Positions 1 to 6,863 of a stretch of DNA of 10,812 bases are shown here, in pieces. Below the pieces are notes generated by a model, which did no database searches, was not told the origin of the DNA, and saw nothing but the letters and a program-made list of their open reading frames with translations. A program made the position numbers and the translations under genes. The DNA comes from Baffinella frigidus. Taxonomy: Eukaryota; Cryptophyceae; Cryptomonadales; Baffinellaceae. Positions within the stretch are counted from its first letter, which is position 1; each line of letters starts with the position of its first letter. Where the stretch lies: NCBI GenBank assembly GCA_026770585.1, contig MU646323.1, positions 923,388 through 934,199 of the forward strand, written 5' to 3'.

Positions 1-110
1 CTAAACCCTAAACCCTAAACCCCAAACCCTAAACCCTAAACCCTAAACCCTAAACCCTAAACCCTAAACCCTAAACCCTAAACCCTAAACCCTAAACCCT
101 AAACCCTAAA
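1..110. repeat. Terminal telomere array (CCCTAAA)n
   Basis: About 15-16 head-to-tail CCCTAAA units, with one CCCCAAA variant near base 20, break off at AATCGATAAG. C-rich on the plus strand at the left edge is the polarity expected of a left chromosome end (G-strand TTTAGGG running outward). Similar arrays occur inside introns further in, so an interstitial array at a contig edge is not fully excluded. The true array may be longer than the assembled part. Confidence 0.8.
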
Positions 111-132
111 AATCGATAAGTGTTGAGAAGGG

Positions 133-912
133 TTACGCCCCTGGTGCAGGGGTTTGGAGTTTGGGGTTTGGGGCATTCGAGAAAACTCGAGGAGTTCTCA
201 CAAACAGGTGTCTCAGCACTCCCACGATTGATTCTTCTGGCTCATTTCTTTCTAAAACCTCAACCACCTTGGGCCCGAACTCTGGACCCTGAACCTCAAG
301 GCGTTCACGAGACCTCAACTCCGGAAACGATTAACAATATTACTTTTCTGGCAGCGAAATTCACTACACAAATACTTTACTATTACTAGTAAGACCAAAT
401 TGTGTAGTAACTTTCACTGCCAGAAACTTTGTGGCAGTGAAAGTTACTTTCTGGCAGAAAGTAGTCCTTTTGATCGTTTCCGGAGGTGAGACCTAGAGGA
501 ATGCGGCGAGACTCTCGGCTGCATTTTTCCTGCTCACTTCTTCATAAACCCTAAAACCCCTAGGCCATAAACCCTGTATCCTAGCCCCAGGGGCGTTCAA
601 GAGACCTGAAGGAAGGCTGCGATGTTCACGTTTGGGGGTTTTGAGAGGGTTTAGGGTTTAGGGTTTAGGGTTTAGGGTTGAGGATTGAGGCCTGGAGGAA
701 TGCTGCGAGACTCTCGGCTGCCGGGGCGGGCAGCACCCCCGCCTTCGCCAGTGCCTGCAGCCACGTTACGGTTTAGGGTTTGGGGTTTTGGGTTTTAGGT
801 TTGGGGTTTGGGGGTTGGGGTTTGGGGTTTGGGGTTTGGGGTTTGGGGTTTGGGGTTTAGGGTTTGGGGTTTAGGGTTTATGGTTTAGGGTTTAGGGTTT
901 ATGGTTTGGAGT

Positions 913-972
<60 letters not shown>

Positions 973-3900
973 GGTGCCTGCATCCCGGCGTCAATGTCCG
1001 CGCCCTCGACGCGCACCTCCCGCCCCGACGCTCCTCCGAACGCGACCCCAACCTGAACACAGGATAGGGTTTAGGGCGCAAGTTGCAGGGAGGCTTTTCT
1101 TGCTAAAATCATTTTTACAGGTGGCCACTGGTGATCTGACTTCAGTCGGGACTCAATGCGTTTCTCCTGAACCACCCTACCACCCGAGCGCCCCTCCGAA
1201 CGCGAAACCCACCTTCACAGAGGATAGGGTTTAGGGTGCAAGGTATAGGGTTCCTCCTAGACAACCCTCCACGCGCACGTCTCGCCCGAGCGCCCCGAAT
1301 TCCTTAGAAAAAGGAACGCGAGTCCCACCTGAACAGGGGTTTCGGGTCAGTTTCGTCGAAATCTTCAACCGCAACCGACTCGACTGCAATCTCTCCACTG
1401 CACGTGAGGACTAAATCTTATCCGGGCAACTGCGTGCATCTACGGCAAGTCCACCTACATCTGAAGTCAATTATTTACCTCAGAAATGCTGCTTTCTCTC
1501 CAAAAGTGGCCGATTCGCAGATAATAGATGGGAAAAAAGGGCGTACGCTTCGTTTAAAAAAAAACGTCTAGCCCTCCCACACGAGGAAGCTAAAGGAGCC
1601 CATTTAAACCCGACATGTATTCATTGTTACTGCATCAATCCTCAGAATTGTACCAGGATAACGTAAAAGTAAACTCATGCTTGGCATATTTTTTTTCGAG
1701 CACGAGGTTATTTTACCTTATCCTGGCACAAATATTTACAACGCCTCATGTAAATAGGCTCGTCTAGCATTCTCGAGTGGTCCCTCGTATTAAACACTCG
1801 TCCGGATGAAAAATTTCAACTCCAAGGGAGGTTGGGGACAAATTAAACCCTGAACCCTGGGCCCTAAACCCTAGACCTGTTTCATGGTGACGGCACGGGG
1901 CCCAGTGAGCGAAGGGGTCTGCGAGAGGTGCGGCGCGAGTTCTTCTGGCGACGAGCAGAGGAGCGTCGCCGCCGCTAATGCCACCTGCCAGGGTTTCGGG
2001 GTTTGGAAAGCTAGGGTTTAGGTTTCGCGGAAAACCCCATCTCGCAACCCCTTCACTCGAACCCTGCACCCTAAACTCTAAACCAGGAGATGGAGAGCGC
2101 ACGTCGCGAGAGTCGAGCATGGAGGTGGGGGTGTCCGCGAACCACGACCGGATCGTCGCTGGGGATTCCACGAGGGCTCGTTTCGCACCAAAGTTGATGG
2201 ATTTGTACCACGAACCCAGAACTTCAACCCAAAGTTGACGGATTTGCACCGCGAACTCAGACCGTCAACGTGAGAATAGTCAGTCCATTCTACTGCTCTG
2301 CGCGCCGGGATATTTCGTCCAAAGTGGAGGCGGCCACTTTGGGGGAATGTGAAACCCTGTGCTGAGGGAGAGAGGATGGGGAGCGCACGTCGCGCGAGTC
2401 GACCATTGAAATGGGGCTGTCTGCGAACCACGACCGGATCTTCGCTGGGGATTCCGCGAGGAGCTTCGGGGTATATCTGGTGTGGGGTTTGGGGTTTAGT
2501 GTTTGGTGTTTGGGGTTTGGGGTTTGGGGTTTGGGAGTTGGGGGTCAGGGGTTTGGGGTGTAGGGTATAAGGTGCAGGGTGTGGGGTTTGGGGTTTAAGA
2601 ATAGGGTTCAGGGATTTCAGGGTTGAGGGTCGCAGCACGATGGATCGCACGTTCCCGGATTCGGGCAAAACATGAGATTGAAACGCCAGAACCTCCACCT
2701 GCTAACGCTCCTGAGCGTTAGCGGCTTTACGTCTGGGCCATTTGACCAGGCCTCGTTTTGGCGTGAATTCACCGATTTTACAGTGAATTCAGTGACTCAA
2801 GACGTATCTTCGTTAGGGCATTTCTGATCTGCGGTAGTTTCTCTTACCCAAGTCCATTTAGTCAGACCGGACTCTTATTGTTCATTTGTCGGATTTGTAC
2901 CACGCACACATTTATTTAGAGGAAGATGAAGAATCATTTCGCGATCAAGGGGGGTACCCTGGTCCGACAGCGGAGCAGATTCTGGAAGCAATACTTGTTT
3001 CATATCTACAAGTGGGCGCGTTAATCCTGCTTTGAGGCTGTGTGCGGACATTAAAAAACAAATAAATAAATAAATAAGTAAATAAACAAGTACAGGCCAC
3101 GGGGGGTACCCCGGTCCGACAGCCAGGCCCGGGCGAAGAACGTTTTGGAGGAAGTAGTTTGACCGGAGGGATGTCCAACTCACGCCACATTCCTGGAGAG
3201 GTTTAGGATTGGGTTTTGGGGTTTGGGGGTTTGGGGGTTGGGGTTTGGGGTTTGGGGTTTGGGGTTTGGGGTTCGGGGTTTGGGGTTTGGGGTTTGGGGT
3301 TTGGGGGCTGGGGGTTGGGGTGTAGGGTTGATGGTTTTGGGTTCAAAGGTTAGGGTTTAGGGCTTCGAGGTTAGGGGTTAGTTAGGGAACAGGGGAGAGA
3401 GAGTTGACGTTGGTATAAAGCAGCTGATGCCTGATCGCATGTGAATTCTGATTTAATTTAAAATATTTCGGTATTAAAATTTACCACACAGAACAATCTT
3501 CACTAGTAATATTAAAGAAAAAATGTAGGAATTTTTATTGAAATTCAATGTTTTATCTAAATCAGTTTCTCTATGAGTTCACTGGGAAGTCAGAAAACCC
3601 AAGAAGGGTGGGGGTATACTAGTTTTTCCTGAGTTAATCTGGTCTCCTCACAATCAGGAGACCTGAAGTCGATTCCCCTGGTGTGTGGTATACATCCGGC
3701 AACTTTTGGTGAGAATAAGATCAGTCAACCCGAGTGAGGAAGAGCTGGGTGTACGCCACGAGATTGGAATGCCCGATCCTGGTACAAAGTTTTACAACCC
3801 TACATGTAGATAGGATCCTCTAGCATTCTCGAGTGGAGGGTGGGGGTGTACCTTGAGCGCGTCCTCCGAAAGGGAGTGTACGCTACCGACGCCCGTTCCT

Positions 3901-6543
3901 GCGGGGTGAGACGACGTTTAGAGAGAGACATGACCTTAGACAGAGGGAGCTGACTTTGGCGGTGGCTGTCGGACGCTCGTCCCTGGGGAAAGTGTTGACT
4001 TTAGAGAGGGGGGTGACTTTACAGGTGACTAACAACGCTCGTCAACGCTCGTGGTGAGAAAGATGGCTTCAAGATATGTCCGAGTCTGATTTGGACTCTC
4101 ACCAGTTTGGTGAGATCATGCGCCTTTTCTCCCAGCGTTATCAGATGTGTACCACACGCCCAGAGCGTCGACTTAAGAATAGTCTGTTCGCTCGACTGAA
4201 GCTCAACCCTAAACCCTAAACCCTAAACCCTAAACCCTAAACCCTAAACCCTAAACCCTAAACCCTAAACCCTAAACCCAGAACCTGCAGCTACCTGGGG
4301 CGGGCGCTGTGGAGAGTTTCACACAGTCAAGTTCTGCCTGAGTTAAATCCCGAAACCCAGAGCCTAAAAATACCTGTAGCTCTGCCTGAGTTTTATTCTG
4401 GCTCGTCCTGCACGCTTTAGATTCGCCCTTTTGTACTGGTTTTCTGCTCTTAAATACTTGAAGTATGGGCCAGAATAAAACTCAGGCAGCGCTAGAGAGC
4501 TACAAAATACCTGGAGAACCCACGACGGCGGGGGCGGTGGAGAGCTTGACAATGTATTGCACTCCCTCCAACGCAGCTGCGCGGTATGCGTTCCCTTCAA
4601 GTTCCGCCTGTGTCCTCCAATGTCAAGGAACTCAGTAATGAACAGTGGTCGCCTCTATATCGCTATGCACCGCTCGGCTGCGGCTGCGGCAGGGGTGAGG
4701 GGTGAGGGGTGAGGGGTGAGGGGTGAGGGGTGAGGGGTGAGGGGTGATTGCACCCCCTCCGTTGCCTTCAAGGTCCGCCTGTTCAGGAGGCGTTTCCGTT
4801 TGAAAATGGAGGTATGAAGCCCCCGGGGGGACGTGACCACCAAAAGCCCCCCGAGGAAAAACTGTGTGAACCGCGCCACACCCGTCCACCACGCTCGTCA
4901 TAAGAGATTGACAATGTACTGCGCCCCCTCCAGCGCTGCTGCGCGGTATGCGTTTCCTTCATCCACCAACCCTCACGGCTTGGGCCAATCGACGATTTCC
5001 GATTCGGGATTTCAAGAGGGTTGAAGTCGGAATCCGACTTCAACGACTCCGATACCCCTTGAAATCGGGAAATCGAAAATCGTCGATTTGCCCAAACCGT
5101 GAGGGTTGGTGGATTTTCCACCTGTTTGACACCCAGGAGAGCGCACCCTGTCAGGATATCGCTTGAGGAAAGCGAAGAGTCAGGGAGGAGTTGAGTGATA
5201 ATCCACTCAACTCGTCAACTTTCTCCTCTGAGGGCCCGTCTTAAGTCTACATTACCCGCGTTTTGCATGGCAAAACCACAAGACCCCTCCATCGCTGCTA
5301 TGCGGTAGGCGTTTCCTTGATGTTCCGCCTGGTTTAGGGTTAGGGTTAGGGGTTCAGGGTTTAGGGTTTGGGGGTGAGGGGTGAGGGGTGAGGGGTTGGG
5401 GTTTATTGCACCCCCTCCAATGTGGCTGCGCGCTATGCGGTCGCTTCTTCTAGCTAGCTCTGGCTGACTTTTTTTTCTGGCTCGTCCTTAAAAGTATTTA
5501 AGAGCAGGAATCCAGTACAAAAGGGCAAATAGAAAGCCTTTATGACGAGCCAGAATAAACTCAGACAGAGCTAGGCGTTCGCTGCGTGTTCACTTCTTCC
5601 ACCAGCCACCCGAAGTTTACCAGATTGATCTGACTACCTGCAGTGAATTTCACAGATGGTAAAGGCTGAGCCTTGACCGCCTGGTGAAAAGGCGTTTTCT
5701 TCCTAAACCCGATCTGGTTCACTTCGGGTGGCCGGTGGTTGTGCCGGGTTGGGGGGTCAGGGGTCGGGGGTTTGGAGTTGGGGGTTTAAGGGGTTAGGGG
5801 TTGGGGGTTCTAAAGGGGTTAGAGGTTAGGGGGGTCAGGGGTTGGGGGGTTAGGGGTGAGGGGTCAGGGGTTCGGGTTTAGGGTTAGGGTTTAGGGTCCC
5901 ATACGTGGTGGTTGTCCCGTCCCGGTTTAGTTACCGTCCTGGCACAGAACCTGTCTGGGTCAGCAAAAATCCGCATGGGGGACTCGCCTGCGTCGGCCCT
6001 TTTGCCGATGCAGGGCGATGCGTGGCCACGAACATACGCTCCGCCCCACTCGTCCTTAGCGCCGCGAGCAGCGACTCCTGGTCGCCCAGGTCCCCGCGCA
6101 GGATGTTGACGCCCGCGGGGAGGATCTGCCGTGCGCGGCCGGCGTCTCGCGCGAGCGCGTGCGTGGCGATGCCGTGCTCCGCGAGCAACCTGAGGAGTGG
6201 ATGGGGGTACGGTGACTGCGGTGCTCCGACTTGCTTGCTAAATTTAGCTGGGCATTCGGTGGGGCATCGTGTCAGGGGAGGGGTCAAGAGAGAGAGAGCT
6301 ATGGTCGTCACTGGGACCAGAGCCCGGCGCAGACCTCGCGACCTCCCCCCCGACCAGCCCAGTCGCGCCCACGACCAGGATGCTGCCTCTGAATCCATCT
6401 GGGGACAGAGCCATCGACACCCCAGCTGTGGTCGCCGCCACGCGAGAACGCTGCGCAGGAAGAAAGCTGCCGGTGAAGGCGCCGGCCTCGGGCAGCAGCA
6501 GGAGCAGCAGCGCGCATGCGATGTGCCAGCCAGCTCGAGGCAT
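133..6543 (-). CDS. NmrA-like NAD(P)-binding reductase, probably plastid-targeted, 11 exons
   Basis: Exons (minus): 6543-6335, 6189-5988, 4607-4511, 3898-3852, 3192-3142, 2698-2651, 2439-2389, 1984-1877, 1052-978, 754-692, 288-133; 1107 nt, 368 aa, stop TAA at 135-133. All joins keep frame with GT-AG or GC-AG ends. Residues 1-22 are a signal peptide (six-Leu core) ending AGA before Phe23; the next ~20 residues are Ser/Thr/Arg-rich, like a transit peptide. The Rossmann motif GATGLVG is at 59-65, with ALARDA (82-86) and RGDLGD (101-106) after it. Then come AELEGNAYRAAALEG and YIVKLS (138-160), H177/E181 as in HxxxE, WTSLRSNYFLQN (191-202; family usually LRP, Ser here), SMVDSRDVA (229-237), SLTGPRAVTM (260-269) and a C-terminal RTPRVF. 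This is the order of NmrA/SDRa proteins, which act as reductases or redox sensors; the substrate is unknown. Met at 6543 is chosen because it puts the signal peptide at the N-terminus. Least certain are the exon 2, 6, 7 and 10 boundaries and the last ~12 residues, which come from repeat-like DNA. Confidence 0.82.
316..488. mobile_element. MITE-like foldback element A, 173 bp
   Basis: The ends are inverted repeats (CAACTCCGGAAACGAT and ATCGTTTCCGGAGGTG, one mismatch in 16). They are flanked by a perfect 6-bp direct repeat AGACCT (310-315 and 489-494). Inside are nested inverted copies of a TTTCTGGCAG...GTTACT motif, including a perfect 16-bp stem (407-422 with 432-447). A related unoccupied sequence, GTTCAAGAGACCTGAAGG, lies near 597-612 and looks like an empty site. 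No coding capacity, so a non-autonomous element. Confidence 0.75.
493..623 (-). repeat. Two partial copies of exon 10 (3' edge)
   Basis: On the minus strand, 522-493 reads AAESLAAFL then TAG, matching the end of exon 10 (AAESLAAFLQ), with the final CAG mutated to TAG before GTCTC. The second, 623-606, reads NIAAFLQ followed by GTCTC. Both sit downstream of the intact exon (754-692). They look like tandem duplicates of exon edge plus donor. Confidence 0.65.
755..977 (-). repeat. Intron 9: degenerate telomere-like array
   Basis: Plus-strand bases 771-974 are TTTAGGG/TTTGGGG units followed by about nine TTGAGGG units (911-974), so the intron RNA is C-rich. It fills nearly all of this intron. 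Donor CAG|GCACCC (GC type) and acceptor CTGCAG; the downstream exon also begins GCAC, so AGGCAC occurs at both ends. Confidence 0.75.
1053..1876 (-). other. Intron 8 of the NmrA-like gene, with two decayed exon-9 copies
   Basis: Donor CAG|GTCTAG; acceptor GTTCAG. On the minus strand 1328-1260 and 1212-1175 repeat the start of exon 9 behind AG acceptors. The first reads VGLAF, then after a frame change GRDVRVEG. The second reads VGFAFGGALG and then stops. GGATAGGGTTTAGGG-type linkers separate the units. The rest (about 1340-1860) is AT-richer unique DNA with one dispersed 60-bp repeat; I see no gene there. Confidence 0.6.
1721..1780. repeat. Dispersed 60-bp repeat, copy 1
   Basis: TCCTGGCACAAATATTTACA through TCTAGCATTCTCGAGTGG recurs at 3777-3836 in the same orientation with about 80% identity by eye. 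Both copies lie in introns. Function unknown. Confidence 0.65.
1985..2388 (-). other. Intron 7 of the NmrA-like gene, with a second exon-7 copy
   Basis: Donor GAC|GTGCGC; acceptor TGGCAG. It contains a full-length second copy of exon 7 (2153-2103) and a tandem ~40-bp repeat around 2190-2270 (CAAAGTTGAYGGATTTGYACC). The last ~80 bp before the acceptor are degenerate telomere-like. No other gene is seen. Confidence 0.6.
2103..2153 (-). repeat. Second copy of exon 7 (open frame)
   Basis: It reads IRSWFADTPTSMLDSRD, against IRSWFADSPISMVDSRD in the exon at 2439-2389. Frame and GTGCGCTC donor are intact. The base triplet before ATC is ACG rather than AAG, so the in-frame AG acceptor is missing; an upstream CCCCAG would shift the frame. 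It could be a dead duplicate or an alternative exon with a different junction. The surrounding ~90 bp are duplicated too. Confidence 0.7.
2440..2650 (-). repeat. Intron 6: TTTGGGG-type array
   Basis: Plus-strand TTTGGGG/TTTGGTG/TTTAGTG variants fill about 2484-2635. The bases after the donor (GAATCCGGGAAC|GTGCGATCCATCG) resemble the bases around the acceptor (GAATCCCCAGCGAAG|ATCCGGTCG). This suggests that a duplication of one exon segment created the two edges. Confidence 0.6.
2699..3141 (-). other. Intron 5 of the NmrA-like gene
   Basis: Donor AAC|GTTCTTCG; acceptor TAGCAG. It is AT-richer and not telomere-like. It holds an (AAAT)n microsatellite (about 3058-3084), a 23-bp direct repeat (2949-2971 and 3101-3123) and a 22-bp hairpin at the acceptor. 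No gene is seen. Confidence 0.6.
2701..2722. repeat. Perfect 10-bp stem hairpin abutting the exon 6 acceptor
   Basis: GCTAACGCTC-CT-GAGCGTTAGC is a perfect inverted repeat with a 2-nt centre. On the minus strand the acceptor AG (2700-2699) follows it directly. Confidence 0.8.
3193..3851 (-). other. Intron 4 of the NmrA-like gene
   Basis: Donor AAG|GTACAC; acceptor CTCCAG. Plus bases 3201-3385 are TTTGGGG/TTTAGGG repeats (C-rich in sense). The remainder is AT-rich unique DNA with the second dispersed 60-bp repeat (3777-3836) and an 8-bp-stem hairpin at 3641-3663. No gene is seen. Confidence 0.6.
3777..3836. repeat. Dispersed 60-bp repeat, copy 2
   Basis: Same-orientation relative of 1721-1780, sharing the stretch TCTAGCATTCTCGAGTGG exactly. 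It ends just before the donor of intron 4. Confidence 0.65.
4205..4279. repeat. Interstitial telomere array, C-rich on plus
   Basis: About ten near-perfect CCCTAAA units. In the sense of the minus gene it reads TTTAGGG, the only sizeable exception to the orientation rule in the window. Its purity suggests recent origin. Confidence 0.9.
4376..4503. mobile_element. MITE-like foldback element B, 128 bp
   Basis: The ends carry GTAGCTCT...CTGCCTGAG inverted repeats, with a perfect 21-bp core CTGCCTGAGTTTTATTCTGG+C. A perfect 9-bp direct repeat AAAATACCT (4367-4375 and 4504-4512) flanks it. A 9-bp duplication is typical of Mutator-like elements, but no transposase is present. A second copy lies inverted at 5446-5574. 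On the minus strand the duplicated 9-mer is AGGTATTTT, the donor site of exon 3. Confidence 0.85.
4692..4747. repeat. GGGGTGA 7-mer tandem array
   Basis: About eight perfect GGGGTGA units, a variant of the telomere-like 7-mer. Minus-strand RNA would read TCACCCC. Confidence 0.9.
4962..5113. mobile_element. MITE-like foldback element D, ~152 bp
   Basis: Arms TCCACCAACCCTCACGG.. and its complement match over 37 bp with two mismatches. The centre is a perfect 25-bp stem (5020-5044). It interrupts an exon-3 relic, and the other relics show the uninterrupted sequence. No clear target-site duplication is seen. Confidence 0.8.
5332..5403. repeat. Degenerate telomere-like array in intron 2
   Basis: Mixed TTTAGGG, TTAGGG and GGGGTGA units, G-rich on plus. 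Confidence 0.75.
5446..5574. mobile_element. MITE-like foldback element C, second copy of element B (inverted)
   Basis: 129 bp. Its plus strand matches the minus strand of element B, for example GTATTTAAGAGCAG, CCAGTACAAAAGGGC and GACGAGCCAGAATAAA. Flanking 9-mers GCGGTCGCT (5437-5445) and GCGTTCGCT (5575-5583) match at 8 of 9. It sits in an exon-3 relic. Confidence 0.8.
5599..5738. mobile_element. Foldback element E, ~140 bp
   Basis: Arms CCACCAGCCACCCGAAGT... (5599-5625) and its complement (5712-5738) match at 24 of 27. The inner sequence folds to a perfect AAGGCT-G-AGCCTT centre near 5668, so the whole element is one imperfect hairpin. No target-site duplication is recognised. Confidence 0.65.
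5745..5897. repeat. G-rich degenerate array in intron 2
   Basis: GGGGTTAGGGG, GGGGTCA and TTTAGGG variants on plus, beginning directly after element E and ending about 90 bp from the end of exon 2. Confidence 0.75.
6190..6334 (-). other. Intron 1 of the NmrA-like gene (145 bp, no telomeric repeats)
   Basis: Donor AG|GTCTGC; acceptor CCTCAG. Joining gives GEVA-R-LLAEHG in frame (phase 2). It is the only intron in the window shorter than 200 bp without any telomere-like array or foldback, apart from a GA-rich stretch. Confidence 0.85.
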
Positions 6544-6625
6544 GGAAAGGACACAAAGAAATCCTTGTTCGCAGACCGGTGAAAGCCGTCCAGGACTGAA
6601 CGGTTCCGTGCGGTTTGGGGAAGAA

Positions 6626-6666
6626 GGAAACAGAGCGACGGCGAGGCTCTGTTTCCGACGGAAACA
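6626..6666. promoter_or_regulatory. GGAAACA/TGTTTCC inverted repeats, promoter cluster 1
   Basis: GGAAACAGAGC (6626-6636) pairs perfectly with GCTCTGTTTCC (6646-6656). Overlapping it is TGTTTCCGACGGAAACA (6650-6666), a near-perfect palindrome. Confidence 0.5.
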
Positions 6667-6863
6667 CGTCCTGGCCTGGGCTCTAGAGTGCACAGCCAGC
6701 CGCTTTCCCCTTGCCGCTTCTTGTCACCTCGCTCGCTCAGGGAAAAAGCGAGGGTGTGCACTGCGCACCGTAGGACTTTTTCGGGGACCAAGGGCTCGTT
6801 GAGACAAGACCGTCTGGCCACCGAAAAAGTGGTGTTTGAAAGGAAGAGAGGAAACGGCGCTGC

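Larger units (their letters stand above)
289..691 (-). other. Intron 10 of the NmrA-like gene
   Basis: Donor CAG|GCCTCA (GC type) at 691; acceptor TTCAG at 289. It contains a short (TTTAGGG)4 array at 650-680 (plus sense), two partial copies of exon 10 and a 173-bp foldback element. The two copies carry GT donors (GTCTC) where the intact exon has GC. The copy at 606-623 could serve as an alternative exon end. No independent gene is seen. Confidence 0.65.
3899..4510 (-). other. Intron 3 of the NmrA-like gene
   Basis: Donor CCAG|GTATTTT; acceptor CCGCAG. It begins inside the target-site duplication of foldback element B, then contains an almost pure CCCTAAA array (4205-4279, about ten units) whose orientation is opposite to all other intron arrays of this gene. 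The rest (3900-4200) is unique DNA with no visible gene. Confidence 0.65.
4747..5446 (-). repeat. Four decayed tandem copies of exon 3
   Basis: Intact exon 3 (4607-4511) begins AELEGNAYRAAALEG. Relics on the minus strand: ~4778-4747 (ADLEGN, then internal deletion); 5121-5114 continuing at 4961-~4903 (EGNAYRAAALEGAQYIVNL, split by element D); 5328-~5270 (AEHQGNAYRIAAMEG); ~5446-5405 (RAATLEGVQ then stop, truncated at element C). The first three retain a CAG acceptor. Only the 3'-most copy, the exon itself, is complete. Confidence 0.75.
4608..5987 (-). other. Intron 2 of the NmrA-like gene, with four exon-3 relics
   Basis: Donor CAG|GCGAGT (GC type) and acceptor CACAG, followed by GCGGAA in the exon. 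This 1380-bp intron holds three repeat arrays (4692-4747, 5332-5403, 5745-5897), all C-rich in sense, three foldback elements and four decayed copies of the next exon. GT donors at 5950 or 5934 would add residues to exon 2 and are less attractive by length and phase. Confidence 0.65.

Noticed and set aside
2078-2698. A 206-codon minus-strand frame read straight through
   Set aside because: Its middle is translated telomere-like repeat (TPNPKPQTP style). Real parts are exon 6 and a frame-shifted view of exon 7 and its copy.
3641-3680. tRNA-like element: 8-bp stem, 7-nt loop, followed by GTCGATTCC
   Set aside because: The loop lacks U33 and no acceptor or D arm can be folded around it; at most a worn tRNA-derived fragment.
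133-6543. The NmrA-like gene as a dead pseudogene
   Set aside because: All eleven exons are open, phases match and key motifs are intact; damage is confined to the extra copies. Expression is still unproven.
5905-6582. A 225-codon plus-strand frame
   Set aside because: Antisense to NmrA-like exons 1 and 2; composition is that of a GC-rich shadow and no family features are seen.
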